Shown one piece after another: positions 43,585 through 51,234 of a DNA stretch of 64,000 nt. Position numbers and translations under genes: made by a program. The stretch covers positions 1 to 64,000 of the forward strand of contig NZ_JAHCDD010000011.1 in assembly GCF_018413525.1 (NCBI RefSeq). The letters are read 5' to 3'. The stretch comes from Acidovorax sp. CCYZU-2555. GTDB taxonomy: Bacteria; Pseudomonadota; Gammaproteobacteria; Burkholderiales; Burkholderiaceae_C. The notes beneath the pieces are model-generated. The model did not search any database. It was not told the DNA's origin and was given only the letters and a program-made list of their open reading frames with translations. Position 1 is the stretch's first letter. Each line of letters begins with the position of its first letter.

Positions 43585-44457
43585 TCAAGGCAGGGCGGCG
43601 GCGGCCACGAACGCCTGCTCCACGGCATCGAGCCGCTGCATGCCCGCGTCCGCGCTGCGCCGCACGATGCAGATTTGACGCACCGGCGCGGAACGCCCCA
43701 GCGCAATCTCGCGCACGCCATAGGCATCGCGCAGCTGGTAGCGGATCTTGGGCAGCACCGACACGCCCAGGCCCGCGGCCACCATGGCGACGATGGCGTC
43801 CATGGCCGGCACATCGAGCAGCGGCTGGCGCTGCGGCACCAGCTGGTTCACAAAGCGCGCCGCCATCTGGCCCGCGACCACCGCGCGGTCCAGCCGTATC
43901 CAGGGCGAATGGCTGAGAATCTGCTTGACCGTGCCCGGCGCCATGTTCGCGGGCACGACCAGCACGAAAGGCTCGCGCAGCAGCGGCGTCCACAGCAGCC
44001 GGCTCGAGCCCCCGGACACCGGCCGCACCACCACGGCGGCGTCGACGCGCCCGGCCTTGAGATCCAGCAGCAGATCGGGCGTGGTGCCGCGCGATATCTG
44101 CAAGGCAATTTTGGGTGCCTGGCGCTGCAGCGCGCCAAAGGCCTGGGGCAGCAAGGTGGTCAGCGCCGACTCGGTGATGCCCAGGCGCACATTGCCCGCG
44201 GGCGCGGCGTCGGCCGTGTGGCGCAGCGACTCGAGTTCGGCCAGGCTGCGGTCGACCACGGCCGCGAGCTGCAGCGCGAACGCCGTGGGCCGCGCATTGC
44301 GCGCCGAGCGATCGAACAGCGGCTGACCGAAATACTGTTCGAGCTGCTTCATCTGCAGGCTCACGGCGCTGGGCGTGAGGTTCACCTGCTCGGCGGCCTG
44401 GGCGAAGCTGCCCTGCTGCACGACCGAGGACAGGGTGGCAAGCAACTGCATTTTCAT
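43585..44457 (-). CDS. LysR-family transcriptional regulator
   Basis: The 290-residue protein starts MKMQLLATLSSVVQQGSFAQAAEQVNLTPSAVSLQMKQLEQYFGQPLFDRSARNARPT, a LysR helix-turn-helix, followed by an effector domain with GNVRLGITESALTTLLP and PMDAIVAMVAAGLGVSVLP-like pocket segments. The ATG at 44457 was chosen since the frame stays open far upstream only as antisense of the oxidase gene. It is divergent from the alpha-hydroxy-acid oxidase with a 93-bp gap and probably regulates it. Confidence 0.9.
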   Translation of the reverse strand: MKMQLLATLSSVVQQGSFAQAAEQVNLTPSAVSLQMKQLEQYFGQPLFDRSARNARPTAFALQLAAVVDRSLAELESLRHTADAAPAGNVRLGITESALTTLLPQAFGALQRQAPKIALQISRGTTPDLLLDLKAGRVDAAVVVRPVSGGSSRLLWTPLLREPFVLVVPANMAPGTVKQILSHSPWIRLDRAVVAGQMAARFVNQLVPQRQPLLDVPAMDAIVAMVAAGLGVSVLPKIRYQLRDAYGVREIALGRSAPVRQICIVRRSADAGMQRLDAVEQAFVAAAALP

Positions 44458-44550
44458 GAGTTTTTCTCGTGTATCGAACGACGAATGATCAAACAACAAC
44501 TGCGTATTGTCTTCTAGCATGCGGGCTTGTTCCATCGATTTCGCCAGGCC

Positions 44551-45786
44551 ATGACCTCCACCTACCGTCTTGAAGACTTTGCCGCGCCGAGCTCGGCGTC
44601 TCCCACCCGCGCCGGCGCGCCCGCGCTGCCGCGCCGTCTGCGCCAGATGCTGTCGCTGGACGACTTCGAGCATGCGGCGCGCGACTTTCTGCCCCGTCCC
44701 ATCTTTGCCTATGTGTCGGGCGGCTGCGAGACCAACCGGTCGCTGCAGGGCAACCGCAGCGCGTTCGCCGACTACGGCTGGCAGACGCGCATACTGAAGA
44801 ACACCTCGGGCCGCACCCTCACGACCGCGCTGCTGGGCGAAGACTGGGCCGCGCCGTTCGGCATCGCGCCCATGGGCATCAGCGCGCTGTCGGCCTACCG
44901 CGGCGATCTGGTCCAGGCCCAGGCCGCGGCGGCGGCCAACATCCCCATGATCCTCAGCGGCACCTCGCTGATCGCCATGGAAGACGTGGTGCGCGCCAAT
45001 CCGCGCGCCTGGTTCCAGGCCTATGTGCCCGGCGAGCCCGAGCGCATCGAATTGCTGCTGGCGCGCGTCGCGCGCGCGGGCTTCGGCACGCTGGTGGTGA
45101 CCGCAGACACGCCGGTCTCGGGCAACCGCGAGAACAATCTGCGCGCCGGCTTTTCGACGCCGCTGCGCCCCAGCCTGCGCCTGGCCTGGGAAGGCATCAC
45201 GCACCCGGGCTGGCTGTGGGGCACGGCGCTGCGCACGCTGGTGCGCCACGGCATGCCGCACTTCGAGAACTCCCAGGCCAGCCGCGGCGCGCCCATTCTG
45301 TCGTCGACCGTGACGCGCGACTTCGGCGCGCGCGACCATCTGAACTGGGAGCATTTCGATCTGATACGCCGGCGCTGGAAAGGCAAGCTGGTGCTCAAGG
45401 GCATCCTGCACCAGGACGACGCGGTGCAGGCACGCGACCATGGCGCCGACGGCATCATTCTGTCGAACCATGGCGGGCGCCAGCTCGACGGCGCGGTCTC
45501 GCCGCTGCAGGTGCTGCCGGGCGTGGTGCAGGCGCTGGGCAGCGACTATCCCGTAATGATCGACAGCGGTTTTCGCCGCGGCAACGATGTGCTGCTGGCA
45601 TTGGCGCTGGGCGCGAAGTTCGTGTTTGTCGGCCGGCCCTTCAACTACGCGGGCGCGGTGGCCGGTGAAGCTGGCGTGCGCCATGCGATAGGCATACTGG
45701 CCTCGGAAATCCTGCGCAACATGGCGCTGATAGGCGTCAGTCGCCCGGCCGAGCTGGGGCGCGAACATCTGTTCGCCAAGCACTGA
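44551..45786 (+). CDS. FMN-dependent alpha-hydroxy-acid oxidase/dehydrogenase
   Basis: The 411-residue enzyme has the LctD/glycolate-oxidase fold: LSLDDFEHAARDFLPRPIFAYVSGG, FGIAPMGISALSAYRGD (FMN), TADTPVSGNRENNLR, KLVLKGILHQDDAVQARDHGADGIILSNHGGRQLDGA with the catalytic His and Arg, and VMIDSGFRRGNDVLLALALGA. It oxidises a 2-hydroxy acid to the 2-keto acid. The ATG at 44551 (MTSTYRLED) is preferred to a TTG at 44527. A shared terminator separates it from the convergent Bug gene. A link to the hydroxyacid dehydrogenase cluster at 47.2-48.9 kb is possible but not shown. Confidence 0.92.
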   Translation: MTSTYRLEDFAAPSSASPTRAGAPALPRRLRQMLSLDDFEHAARDFLPRPIFAYVSGGCETNRSLQGNRSAFADYGWQTRILKNTSGRTLTTALLGEDWAAPFGIAPMGISALSAYRGDLVQAQAAAAANIPMILSGTSLIAMEDVVRANPRAWFQAYVPGEPERIELLLARVARAGFGTLVVTADTPVSGNRENNLRAGFSTPLRPSLRLAWEGITHPGWLWGTALRTLVRHGMPHFENSQASRGAPILSSTVTRDFGARDHLNWEHFDLIRRRWKGKLVLKGILHQDDAVQARDHGADGIILSNHGGRQLDGAVSPLQVLPGVVQALGSDYPVMIDSGFRRGNDVLLALALGAKFVFVGRPFNYAGAVAGEAGVRHAIGILASEILRNMALIGVSRPAELGREHLFAKH

Positions 45787-45800
45787 GCGCCCAAACGAAA

Positions 45801-45829
45801 AACGCCGGCATCTTTGCGCTGCCGGCGTT
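45801..45829. terminator. Bidirectional hairpin terminator
   Basis: A perfect 10-bp stem AACGCCGGCA / TGCCGGCGTT with a nine-base loop lies between the convergent oxidase and Bug receptor genes. A-rich sequence (ACGAAAAA) on its left flank gives the minus-strand transcript a U run; the plus-strand tail is GTTCATTTC. Confidence 0.8.
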
Positions 45830-45850
45830 GTTCATTTCAGCGCCGAAATT

Positions 45851-46825
45851 TCACTCGAGCTTGATGTTGGCTTCGCGGATCAGGCTGCCCCACTTGGTGT
45901 GCTCGGCCTTGATGAAGGCCGCGAACTGCTGCGGGGTGCCGGTCACGGGAATATTGCCTTCGAAGGCCAGCTTGTCCTGCACGTCCTTGCGCGCCAGCAT
46001 CGCACCGACTTCCTTGTTGACGCGCGCCACCACGTCGGCCGGCATGCCCGCGGGGCCGACCAGGCCCAGCCAGGTCGTGGCGTCGAAGCCGGCATAGCCC
46101 TGCTCGGCCACCGTGGGCACCTGGCCGATCACGGGCAGGCGCTGGGCCGAGCTCACGGCCAGCGCGCGCACGCGGCCGCTGTTCATCTGCGACATCACCG
46201 ACACGCTGTTGCCGAAGTACAGCTGCACCTGGCCGCCCAGCAGCTCGTTCATTGCCGGGCCCGCGCCCTTGTAGGGCACCTGCAGCACTTCGATGCCCGC
46301 GCGGCGCGCGAGCATTTCGCCGGCCAGATGGCCCACGGTGCCGTTGCCCGCATGGGCGATGCTGAAATCGCCGGGCTTGGCCTTGGCGGCCTTGATGAAA
46401 TCGGCCAGCGTGCGCAACGGCGAATCGGCGCGCACCACCAGCACCACGGGCTGCACGGCGATCTCGACGATGGGCGTGAAGTCCTTGAGCGGGTCGAAAG
46501 GCATCTTCGCGTAGAGCGCGGGATTGATCGACAGATTCGACGCCTGGCCCATGCCTATGGTGTAGCCGTCGGGCTGGGCCTTGGCGACCACGTCCAGACC
46601 GATATTGCCGGCCGCGCCGGGGCGGTTCTCGACGACCACGGTCCACTGGTTGAGCACCGTGAACTTCTCGGCGATCAGCCGCGACGTCGCATCGGTGCCG
46701 CCGCCCGGAGGAAACGGCACGATCAGCTTGATGGGCTTGGCCGGCCAGGTACTCTGGGCAAAAGCGCCCGTGGTTGCCGCGGTCAGCGCCAAGGCGCCGG
46801 TGTGAAGAAAAGTACGTCGTTGCAT
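45851..46825 (-). CDS. Bug-family TTT substrate-binding receptor
   Basis: The 324-residue protein has a Tat/Sec-like signal (QRRTFLHTGALALTAATTGAFAQ), KLIVPFPPGGGTDATSRLIAE, VVENRPGAAGNIGLDVV, LQVPYKGAGPAMNELLGGQVQLYFG and VRALAVSSAQRLPVIGQVPT, as expected for Bug proteins. It is downstream of the RraA and hydroxyacid dehydrogenase genes but separated from them by about 380 bp with the long repeat, so it may have its own promoter there. Uptake of a hydroxy- or keto-dicarboxylate would suit the neighbours. Confidence 0.9.
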   Translation of the reverse strand: MQRRTFLHTGALALTAATTGAFAQSTWPAKPIKLIVPFPPGGGTDATSRLIAEKFTVLNQWTVVVENRPGAAGNIGLDVVAKAQPDGYTIGMGQASNLSINPALYAKMPFDPLKDFTPIVEIAVQPVVLVVRADSPLRTLADFIKAAKAKPGDFSIAHAGNGTVGHLAGEMLARRAGIEVLQVPYKGAGPAMNELLGGQVQLYFGNSVSVMSQMNSGRVRALAVSSAQRLPVIGQVPTVAEQGYAGFDATTWLGLVGPAGMPADVVARVNKEVGAMLARKDVQDKLAFEGNIPVTGTPQQFAAFIKAEHTKWGSLIREANIKLE

Positions 46826-46898
46826 GGATTGTCTCCTTTGGTTTATTTCTTGTTTCTATGCGCAGGCCGCTGTGGAGCCGACGTCAACTACCGATAGA

Positions 46899-47176
46899 AC
46901 CGTTCGCCCTGAGCTTGTCGAAGGGCCGTTCATCCTCCGACAGGCTCTCAAGAAACAGCTTTTTTCATCAATTAAATCAAGCACTTAGAAAGCACTCGTT
47001 TTGTGCAAACAGCGACGTGCGCTTTCAAACCGTTCGTGGTGAGCCTGTCGAACCATGAACGGCCTGTCCTCATGACTTGAGCGCAGGCCGTTCATCCTTC
47101 GACAGGCTCAGGACGAACGGTTTTTTAGTGCCCGCTGTTTCTTTTGAACGCCTTGCGAGGCCACGGCTCGCTTACC
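46899..47176 (-). repeat. Long dispersed repeat with REP modules, copy d (inverted partner of 27621-27885)
   Basis: Read on the minus strand this element starts 33 bp after the RraA stop and repeats the order of copy b: AGCGAG, GAAACAGCGGGC, a REP pair with CGTTCGTCCTGAGCCTGTCG and GGTTCGACAGGCTCACCACG, GTCGCTGTTTGCACAAAACG, AGTGCTTTCTAAGTGCTT, TTGATTTAATTGATG and CTTGAGAGCCTGTCG. It carries one more REP module at its far end (46899-46930, CCGTTCGCCCTGAGCTTGTC). The gene-free stretch 46826-47208 contains only this element and presumably the promoter of the Bug gene. Confidence 0.85.
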
Positions 47177-47208
47177 CCGCTCAGGCCGAACGGAAATCCA
47201 TCGCCGCT

Positions 47209-47901
47209 TTAGATAGGCAGCCCCTTTTCGCGCAGCACCGCGTCGAAGCGCTCGGGATCGGCCGTGCCCGTGCGGTTGGTCTCGCGAATCTTGGCTTCCT
47301 TGAGCAGGTGTGCGCGCGTCTTGGCAAGAACGCTGGCGGCGTCCGCGGCCGGCACGGCGATCACGCCGTCGGCGTCGCCAACGATCAGATCACCGGGCAG
47401 CACCACCATGCCCGCGCACGACACCGGCACATTGACTTCGCCCGGGCCGTCCTTGCTCGGGCCGCGGTGCGTATGGCCCTTGGCGAAGATCGGCATGCCG
47501 TCTTCGGCCCATTCGCACAGGTCGCGCACCGCGCCGTCGATCACCAGGCCGCCGAGCTTCTTGGCCAGGCAGGTGGTGCGCATCAGGCCGCCGACCAGCG
47601 CCTGCGACACATCGCCGCCGCCGTCGATGACCAGCACATCGCCGGGCTCGACCATCATCAGCGCCTTGTGGATCATCAGGTTGTCGCCGGGGCGCACGCG
47701 CACCGTGACGGCCGGGCCGCACAGCACGGTGTCCAGCCGCTGGTGGTATTGGCGCAGGCCTATGGTGCCTACATTGCGGCTCATGGAGTCGCCTATTGCC
47801 GCGACCGGCATCTCGCGAAATGCGGCGACGGTTTCGGCGTCGGGGCCGGCGACGCGGGGGTTGATGCGGTAGCCCGCGGGCCACGAAAGGGTATTGCTCA
47901 T
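47209..47901 (-). CDS. RraA-family protein (probable 4-hydroxy-4-methyl-2-oxoglutarate aldolase type)
   Basis: The 230-residue protein has the RraA/HMG aldolase fold: MPVAAIGDSMSRNVGTIG, VRPGDNLMIHKALMMVEPGDVLVIDGGGDVSQALVGGLM and KLGGLVIDGAVRDLCEWAEDGMPIFAKG, with the G-x-x-R-D catalytic segment present in DGAVRD. Members either cleave or decarboxylate 2-keto dicarboxylates (HMG/CHA aldolase, oxaloacetate decarboxylase) or bind RNase E. The catabolic neighbours favour the aldolase role. It overlaps the hydroxyacid dehydrogenase gene by four bases. Confidence 0.87.
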   Translation of the reverse strand: MSNTLSWPAGYRINPRVAGPDAETVAAFREMPVAAIGDSMSRNVGTIGLRQYHQRLDTVLCGPAVTVRVRPGDNLMIHKALMMVEPGDVLVIDGGGDVSQALVGGLMRTTCLAKKLGGLVIDGAVRDLCEWAEDGMPIFAKGHTHRGPSKDGPGEVNVPVSCAGMVVLPGDLIVGDADGVIAVPAADAASVLAKTRAHLLKEAKIRETNRTGTADPERFDAVLREKGLPI

Positions 47902-48890
47902 CGGATGCTCTGGTGGTTATCGGAAAACACCTGCGGGTTCACGCAGGCGCAAAGATCGGGGGGTTGGCCCGTGAGAAAGCCCAGCACGTTGCGCGCCGCG
48001 CCCGTGGCCATGCCTTCGAGCGCGGCCGCGGTCGAGCCGCCCACATGGGGCGTGAGCACCACGTTGGGCAGCGCGGCCAGCGCGCTGTCGGCCGGCAGGG
48101 GCTCGACGGCCATGGTGTCCAGGCCCGCGGCGAACAGCGCGCCCGAGCGCAGCGCCGCGATCAGCGCGGGCTCGTCGATCACTTCGCCGCGCGCGGTGTT
48201 CACCAGGATCGCGCCGCGCGGCAGCAAGGCCAGGCGCGCGGCATCGAACAGGCCGCGCGTATGGGCGTTGAGCGGAATATGCAGGCTCAGCACGTCGGCG
48301 CGTGGCAGCAAGGTGTCCAGCGCGCCATGCAGCGCCACGCCCTCGACCGGGCTGGGGCCCTGCAGGCCGGGATCGAAAGCTTCGACTTCCATGCCCAGCG
48401 CCAGCGCCACCTTGGCCACGCGCTGGCCCACCTGGCCGAAGCCGACCAGGCCCAGGCGCCGGCCCGCGAGTTGAACGCCGTCCTGGGCGCGCGTCCAGCG
48501 GCCGGCGCGCAGTTCGGCGTCGAGCAGCGCGACCTTGCGCGCCGCGGCCAGCATCAGGCCCAGCGTGAGTTCGGCGACCGACTGCGCGTTCGCGCCGGGC
48601 GTCACATAGACCGGAATGCCGCGCTCGCTGGCCGCGGCGACATCGATATTGGGCACGCCCACGCCATGCTTGGAGATGACCTTGAGCGTGGGGCAGGAAC
48701 GGATGGCCGCGGCCGACAGCGTGACGGTGCGCGAAATGATCGCGTCGACCGGCTCGCTGGCCAGGATCTGCTCGACTTCGGCGGCGTCGTTGCCATCGCG
48801 CATGAACAGCACGCGGCAGCCTGCGTCTTCGAGAATGCGCAGGCCTGCGGGGGCCAGCTTGGGCGCGGTGATGAAAATCGTGAATGCCAT
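47898..48890 (-). CDS. D-2-hydroxyacid dehydrogenase (phosphoglycerate-dehydrogenase family)
   Basis: The 330-residue protein has KVISKHGVGVPNIDVAAASERGIPVYVTPGANAQSVAELTLGLML, the Rossmann motif RLGLVGFGQVGQRVAKVAL, and catalytic Arg, Glu and His in LVNTARGEVIDEPAL, AGLDTMAVEPLP and VVLTPHVGGSTAAA. It interconverts 2-hydroxy and 2-keto acids with NAD(P). The ATG at 48890 (MAFTIFITAP) was chosen by family length. With the downstream RraA-type lyase and Bug receptor it suggests uptake, oxidation and cleavage of a hydroxy-dicarboxylic acid. A divergent LysR gene is likely its regulator. Confidence 0.9.
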   Translation of the reverse strand: MAFTIFITAPKLAPAGLRILEDAGCRVLFMRDGNDAAEVEQILASEPVDAIISRTVTLSAAAIRSCPTLKVISKHGVGVPNIDVAAASERGIPVYVTPGANAQSVAELTLGLMLAAARKVALLDAELRAGRWTRAQDGVQLAGRRLGLVGFGQVGQRVAKVALALGMEVEAFDPGLQGPSPVEGVALHGALDTLLPRADVLSLHIPLNAHTRGLFDAARLALLPRGAILVNTARGEVIDEPALIAALRSGALFAAGLDTMAVEPLPADSALAALPNVVLTPHVGGSTAAALEGMATGAARNVLGFLTGQPPDLCACVNPQVFSDNHQSIR

Positions 48891-49013
48891 GTTGTCTCGT
48901 TGCGGGATCTCGGACGGATCCTGATGAGAACGCATTCTGCGCAGCGGCATTCATTCGGTCTATTGAATAATGGTGATTGACTCATTTCTTTTGGTAATTG
49001 AAGAAAGCGCCCC

Positions 49014-49922
49014 ATGGACCTGCATCTGCGCGATCTGCGCTATTTCGAAGCCGCGGCCGAAATGGGCCATTTCGGCCAGGCCGCCGAGCATCTCGCGCGC
49101 AGCCAGCCCGCGCTGACCAAATGCATTCAGCGCCTCGAAGAGGCGTTCGGCAGCCCGCTGTTCGAGCGCGAAGGCCGCGGCATACGGCTCACGCCCGTGG
49201 GCGAGATGCTGCTGGGCCGGGCACGCATGCTGCGCAATACCGCCGAGGAAGTGGTGCGCCAGGTGCAGGAGTTCGCCCAGGGCCTGGCCGGCCATGTGCG
49301 CATAGGCAGCGGGCCGGTCGCGGCCGATCACCTGCTGCCCGAAGTCTGCAGCCTGGCGCTGGCGGGCGGCCACCAGACGACGATCAGCATCGTCGTCGGC
49401 CCGAGCTGGGAGCTGCGCGAGCAACTGCGCGAAGGCAAGATCGATCTGCTGATCGGTCTGACCATAGACGGCGACCCGACCACCATCTCCTACCCCATCG
49501 TCGAAGACGTGGTGGTCGTGGCCGCGAGCCGCAGCCACCCGGTGTTCGCCACGCCCAAGATCACCATGCAGACGCTGCTGCGCTACCCCTGGGCCCTGCC
49601 CGCGCCCGTCATTCCCAGCCGCCAGTGGCTCGACATGGCGTTCGCCAACAAGGGCCTGGCGCCGCCCAGCGTGCAGATCGAGGCCAGCTCCATCGCGCTG
49701 CTGCCGCGCATGATCGCGCGCACCCACCTGCTGAGCTTTGTGTCGCGGCATACGCTCGCGCTGCCGGGCGGCGACCACCTCGAGGAAGTGCGGCTCGAAG
49801 CCACGACGCTGCGGCGCAAGCTGGGCGTGACCGTGCGCCGCGCGGGCGAATTGTCGCCCGCGGCGCAACGCATCGTCGAGCTGCTGCGCACGCAGGGGCC
49901 GGCGCTGGCGAGCGTCTACTGA
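49014..49922 (+). CDS. LysR-family transcriptional regulator
   Basis: The 302-residue protein begins MDLHLRDLRYFEAAAEMGHFGQAAEHLARSQPALTKCIQRLEEAFGSPLFEREGRGIRLTPVGE, a LysR helix-turn-helix, then an effector domain with WELREQLREGKIDLLIGL. It is divergent from the hydroxyacid dehydrogenase/RraA genes; the 123-bp gap is AT-rich (CTATTGAATAATGG) and probably holds both promoters. It converges on the IclR gene. Confidence 0.9.
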   Translation: MDLHLRDLRYFEAAAEMGHFGQAAEHLARSQPALTKCIQRLEEAFGSPLFEREGRGIRLTPVGEMLLGRARMLRNTAEEVVRQVQEFAQGLAGHVRIGSGPVAADHLLPEVCSLALAGGHQTTISIVVGPSWELREQLREGKIDLLIGLTIDGDPTTISYPIVEDVVVVAASRSHPVFATPKITMQTLLRYPWALPAPVIPSRQWLDMAFANKGLAPPSVQIEASSIALLPRMIARTHLLSFVSRHTLALPGGDHLEEVRLEATTLRRKLGVTVRRAGELSPAAQRIVELLRTQGPALASVY

Positions 49923-49938
49923 AGCGGCGGCGCCAGTC

Positions 49939-50814
49939 TCAGGGCCGGCCGGCGAGCGCGTCGACTTCGGTGCGCATGTCATGCACGAGCCGCTGCACGG
50001 CCGCGCCGTCGAGCAGGCTGCTCATGCCCACGGCGACGACGGTATGCGTGAGCTGCTGGCGCGCGTTGAATACCGGCAGCGCGACCACGGACAGTCCGCG
50101 CACGAAATGGTCGCGGTCCAGCGCCCAGCCCTGGCGCTTGGCGAGTTCGACTTCATTGCGCCAGATGGTGAAGCCGGGCGCGTCGTCCCAGGCAATCGCC
50201 GCGTAGATCTTCTTGAGTTGCGCCGCGGTCGCGCCCAGTTCAGCCGCGATCAGCCGGCCCGTGGCGCTGACCAGGCTGGAGAACTGGCTGCCGACATCGG
50301 TGTGCAGGCGAAACGGCTGATTCGACTTCGACAGCGCCAGCACCACCACGCTCTGGTGCTGCGTGACTTCGACGCCCATGGCCGTGACGCCATGGCGGGC
50401 CGCGAGCCGGTCCAGGCCCGGCTGCACGCGCTGGGCGAAACTGCCGCCTTCGAGCACGCTGCGCGCCAGGCTGATCATGCCGCCGGCCAGCGTATAGCGC
50501 TTGGTCGCGCTGTCCACCTGCACCAGGTCTTCGCTGACCAGCACGCGCAGGATATGCAGGCAGGTGCTGGGCACCAGGCCCAGTTGGTCGGCGATCGCCT
50601 TCACGCCCAGCCCCGGCTTGCTCTCGCCCAAGAGCCGCAAGATGGCGATCGATCGGCTCACGGCCGGCACGGGCCGCACGCGCTGGGCCTTGGGTTGACT
50701 CGGTTCACTGGCCATGCTGCTGGTTTTCTGGTGGCGACGACGCACGGTCGGGATGTCCAGCTTACCCGAAGCCGCACGCCCCAAAGGCGTCCAGGCCATG
50801 TCGAGCGAAATCAT
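49939..50814 (-). CDS. IclR-family transcriptional regulator
   Basis: The 291-residue protein has the IclR helix-turn-helix at about residues 48-105 (VPAVSRSIAILRLLGESKPGLGVKAIADQLGLVPSTCLHILRVLVSEDLVQVD) and an effector domain. The ATG at 50814 is chosen because AAAGGAG lies eight bases upstream and it overlaps the thioesterase stop (ATGA); this gives a 33-residue N-terminal extension compared with the start at 50715 (MASEPSQP), which lacks a clear ribosome site. It is the last gene of the ligase/dehydratase/CoA-transferase operon, which it may autoregulate. Confidence 0.85.
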   Translation of the reverse strand: MISLDMAWTPLGRAASGKLDIPTVRRRHQKTSSMASEPSQPKAQRVRPVPAVSRSIAILRLLGESKPGLGVKAIADQLGLVPSTCLHILRVLVSEDLVQVDSATKRYTLAGGMISLARSVLEGGSFAQRVQPGLDRLAARHGVTAMGVEVTQHQSVVVLALSKSNQPFRLHTDVGSQFSSLVSATGRLIAAELGATAAQLKKIYAAIAWDDAPGFTIWRNEVELAKRQGWALDRDHFVRGLSVVALPVFNARQQLTHTVVAVGMSSLLDGAAVQRLVHDMRTEVDALAGRP

Positions 50815-51224
50815 GGCGTACTCCTTTGCGCCACGGCCTTCATGATGGCCTGGGCCTGCAGCACCGGCGCGCCGTCGACGCTGGCCAGGCCCTGCAGAAA
50901 CAACAGGCTGCGCGTGCGCCGCGTGATGCGGGCGCGCACTTCGACAAAAGCGCCCTCGCCCACGCCGGCCAGGAAATGGCTGTCGAGCTGCAGCGTCAGG
51001 CAGGGCTGGCGCCCCGCGGCCTGCCAGGCGATGGTGCTCAGCGCATGGTCCATCAGCGTGAGCAAGGCACCGCCATGCAGCATGCGCGCCGGGTTCAGGT
51101 GCTGCGCCTGCACCTGCAGGCCATAGGCCCAGTCATCGCCCTCGCGCCGGCTCCACAGCGGGCCGGCCAGGCCCATGAAGCCGGGGAGTTCGTGGGGTTT
51201 CCAGCCGTGGGCCTGCAGTTCCAT
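50811..51224 (-). CDS. PaaI-type hotdog-fold acyl-CoA thioesterase
   Basis: The 137-residue protein has the hotdog fold with the signature LNPARMLHGGALLTLMDHALSTIAW (HGG...D catalytic segment) followed by TLQLDSHFLAGVGEGAFVEVRARI. It hydrolyses aromatic or short acyl-CoA thioesters and would release trapped CoA in this pathway. It is ten bases after the Bug receptor gene and overlaps the IclR start. Confidence 0.88.
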   Translation of the reverse strand: MELQAHGWKPHELPGFMGLAGPLWSRREGDDWAYGLQVQAQHLNPARMLHGGALLTLMDHALSTIAWQAAGRQPCLTLQLDSHFLAGVGEGAFVEVRARITRRTRSLLFLQGLASVDGAPVLQAQAIMKAVAQRSTP

Positions 51225-51234
51225 GGCGTGGTCC

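Noticed and set aside
43585-45783. A 732-codon version of the LysR gene
   Set aside because: Codons upstream of 44457 are antisense to the alpha-hydroxy-acid oxidase gene; the LysR helix-turn-helix begins right after ATG 44457.
46774-48474. Plus-strand open frames across the repeat region and RraA/hydroxyacid dehydrogenase genes
   Set aside because: They run through REP DNA (FALSLSKG- and FDRLRTNG-type peptides) and antisense of confirmed minus-strand genes, with no start signals or motifs.
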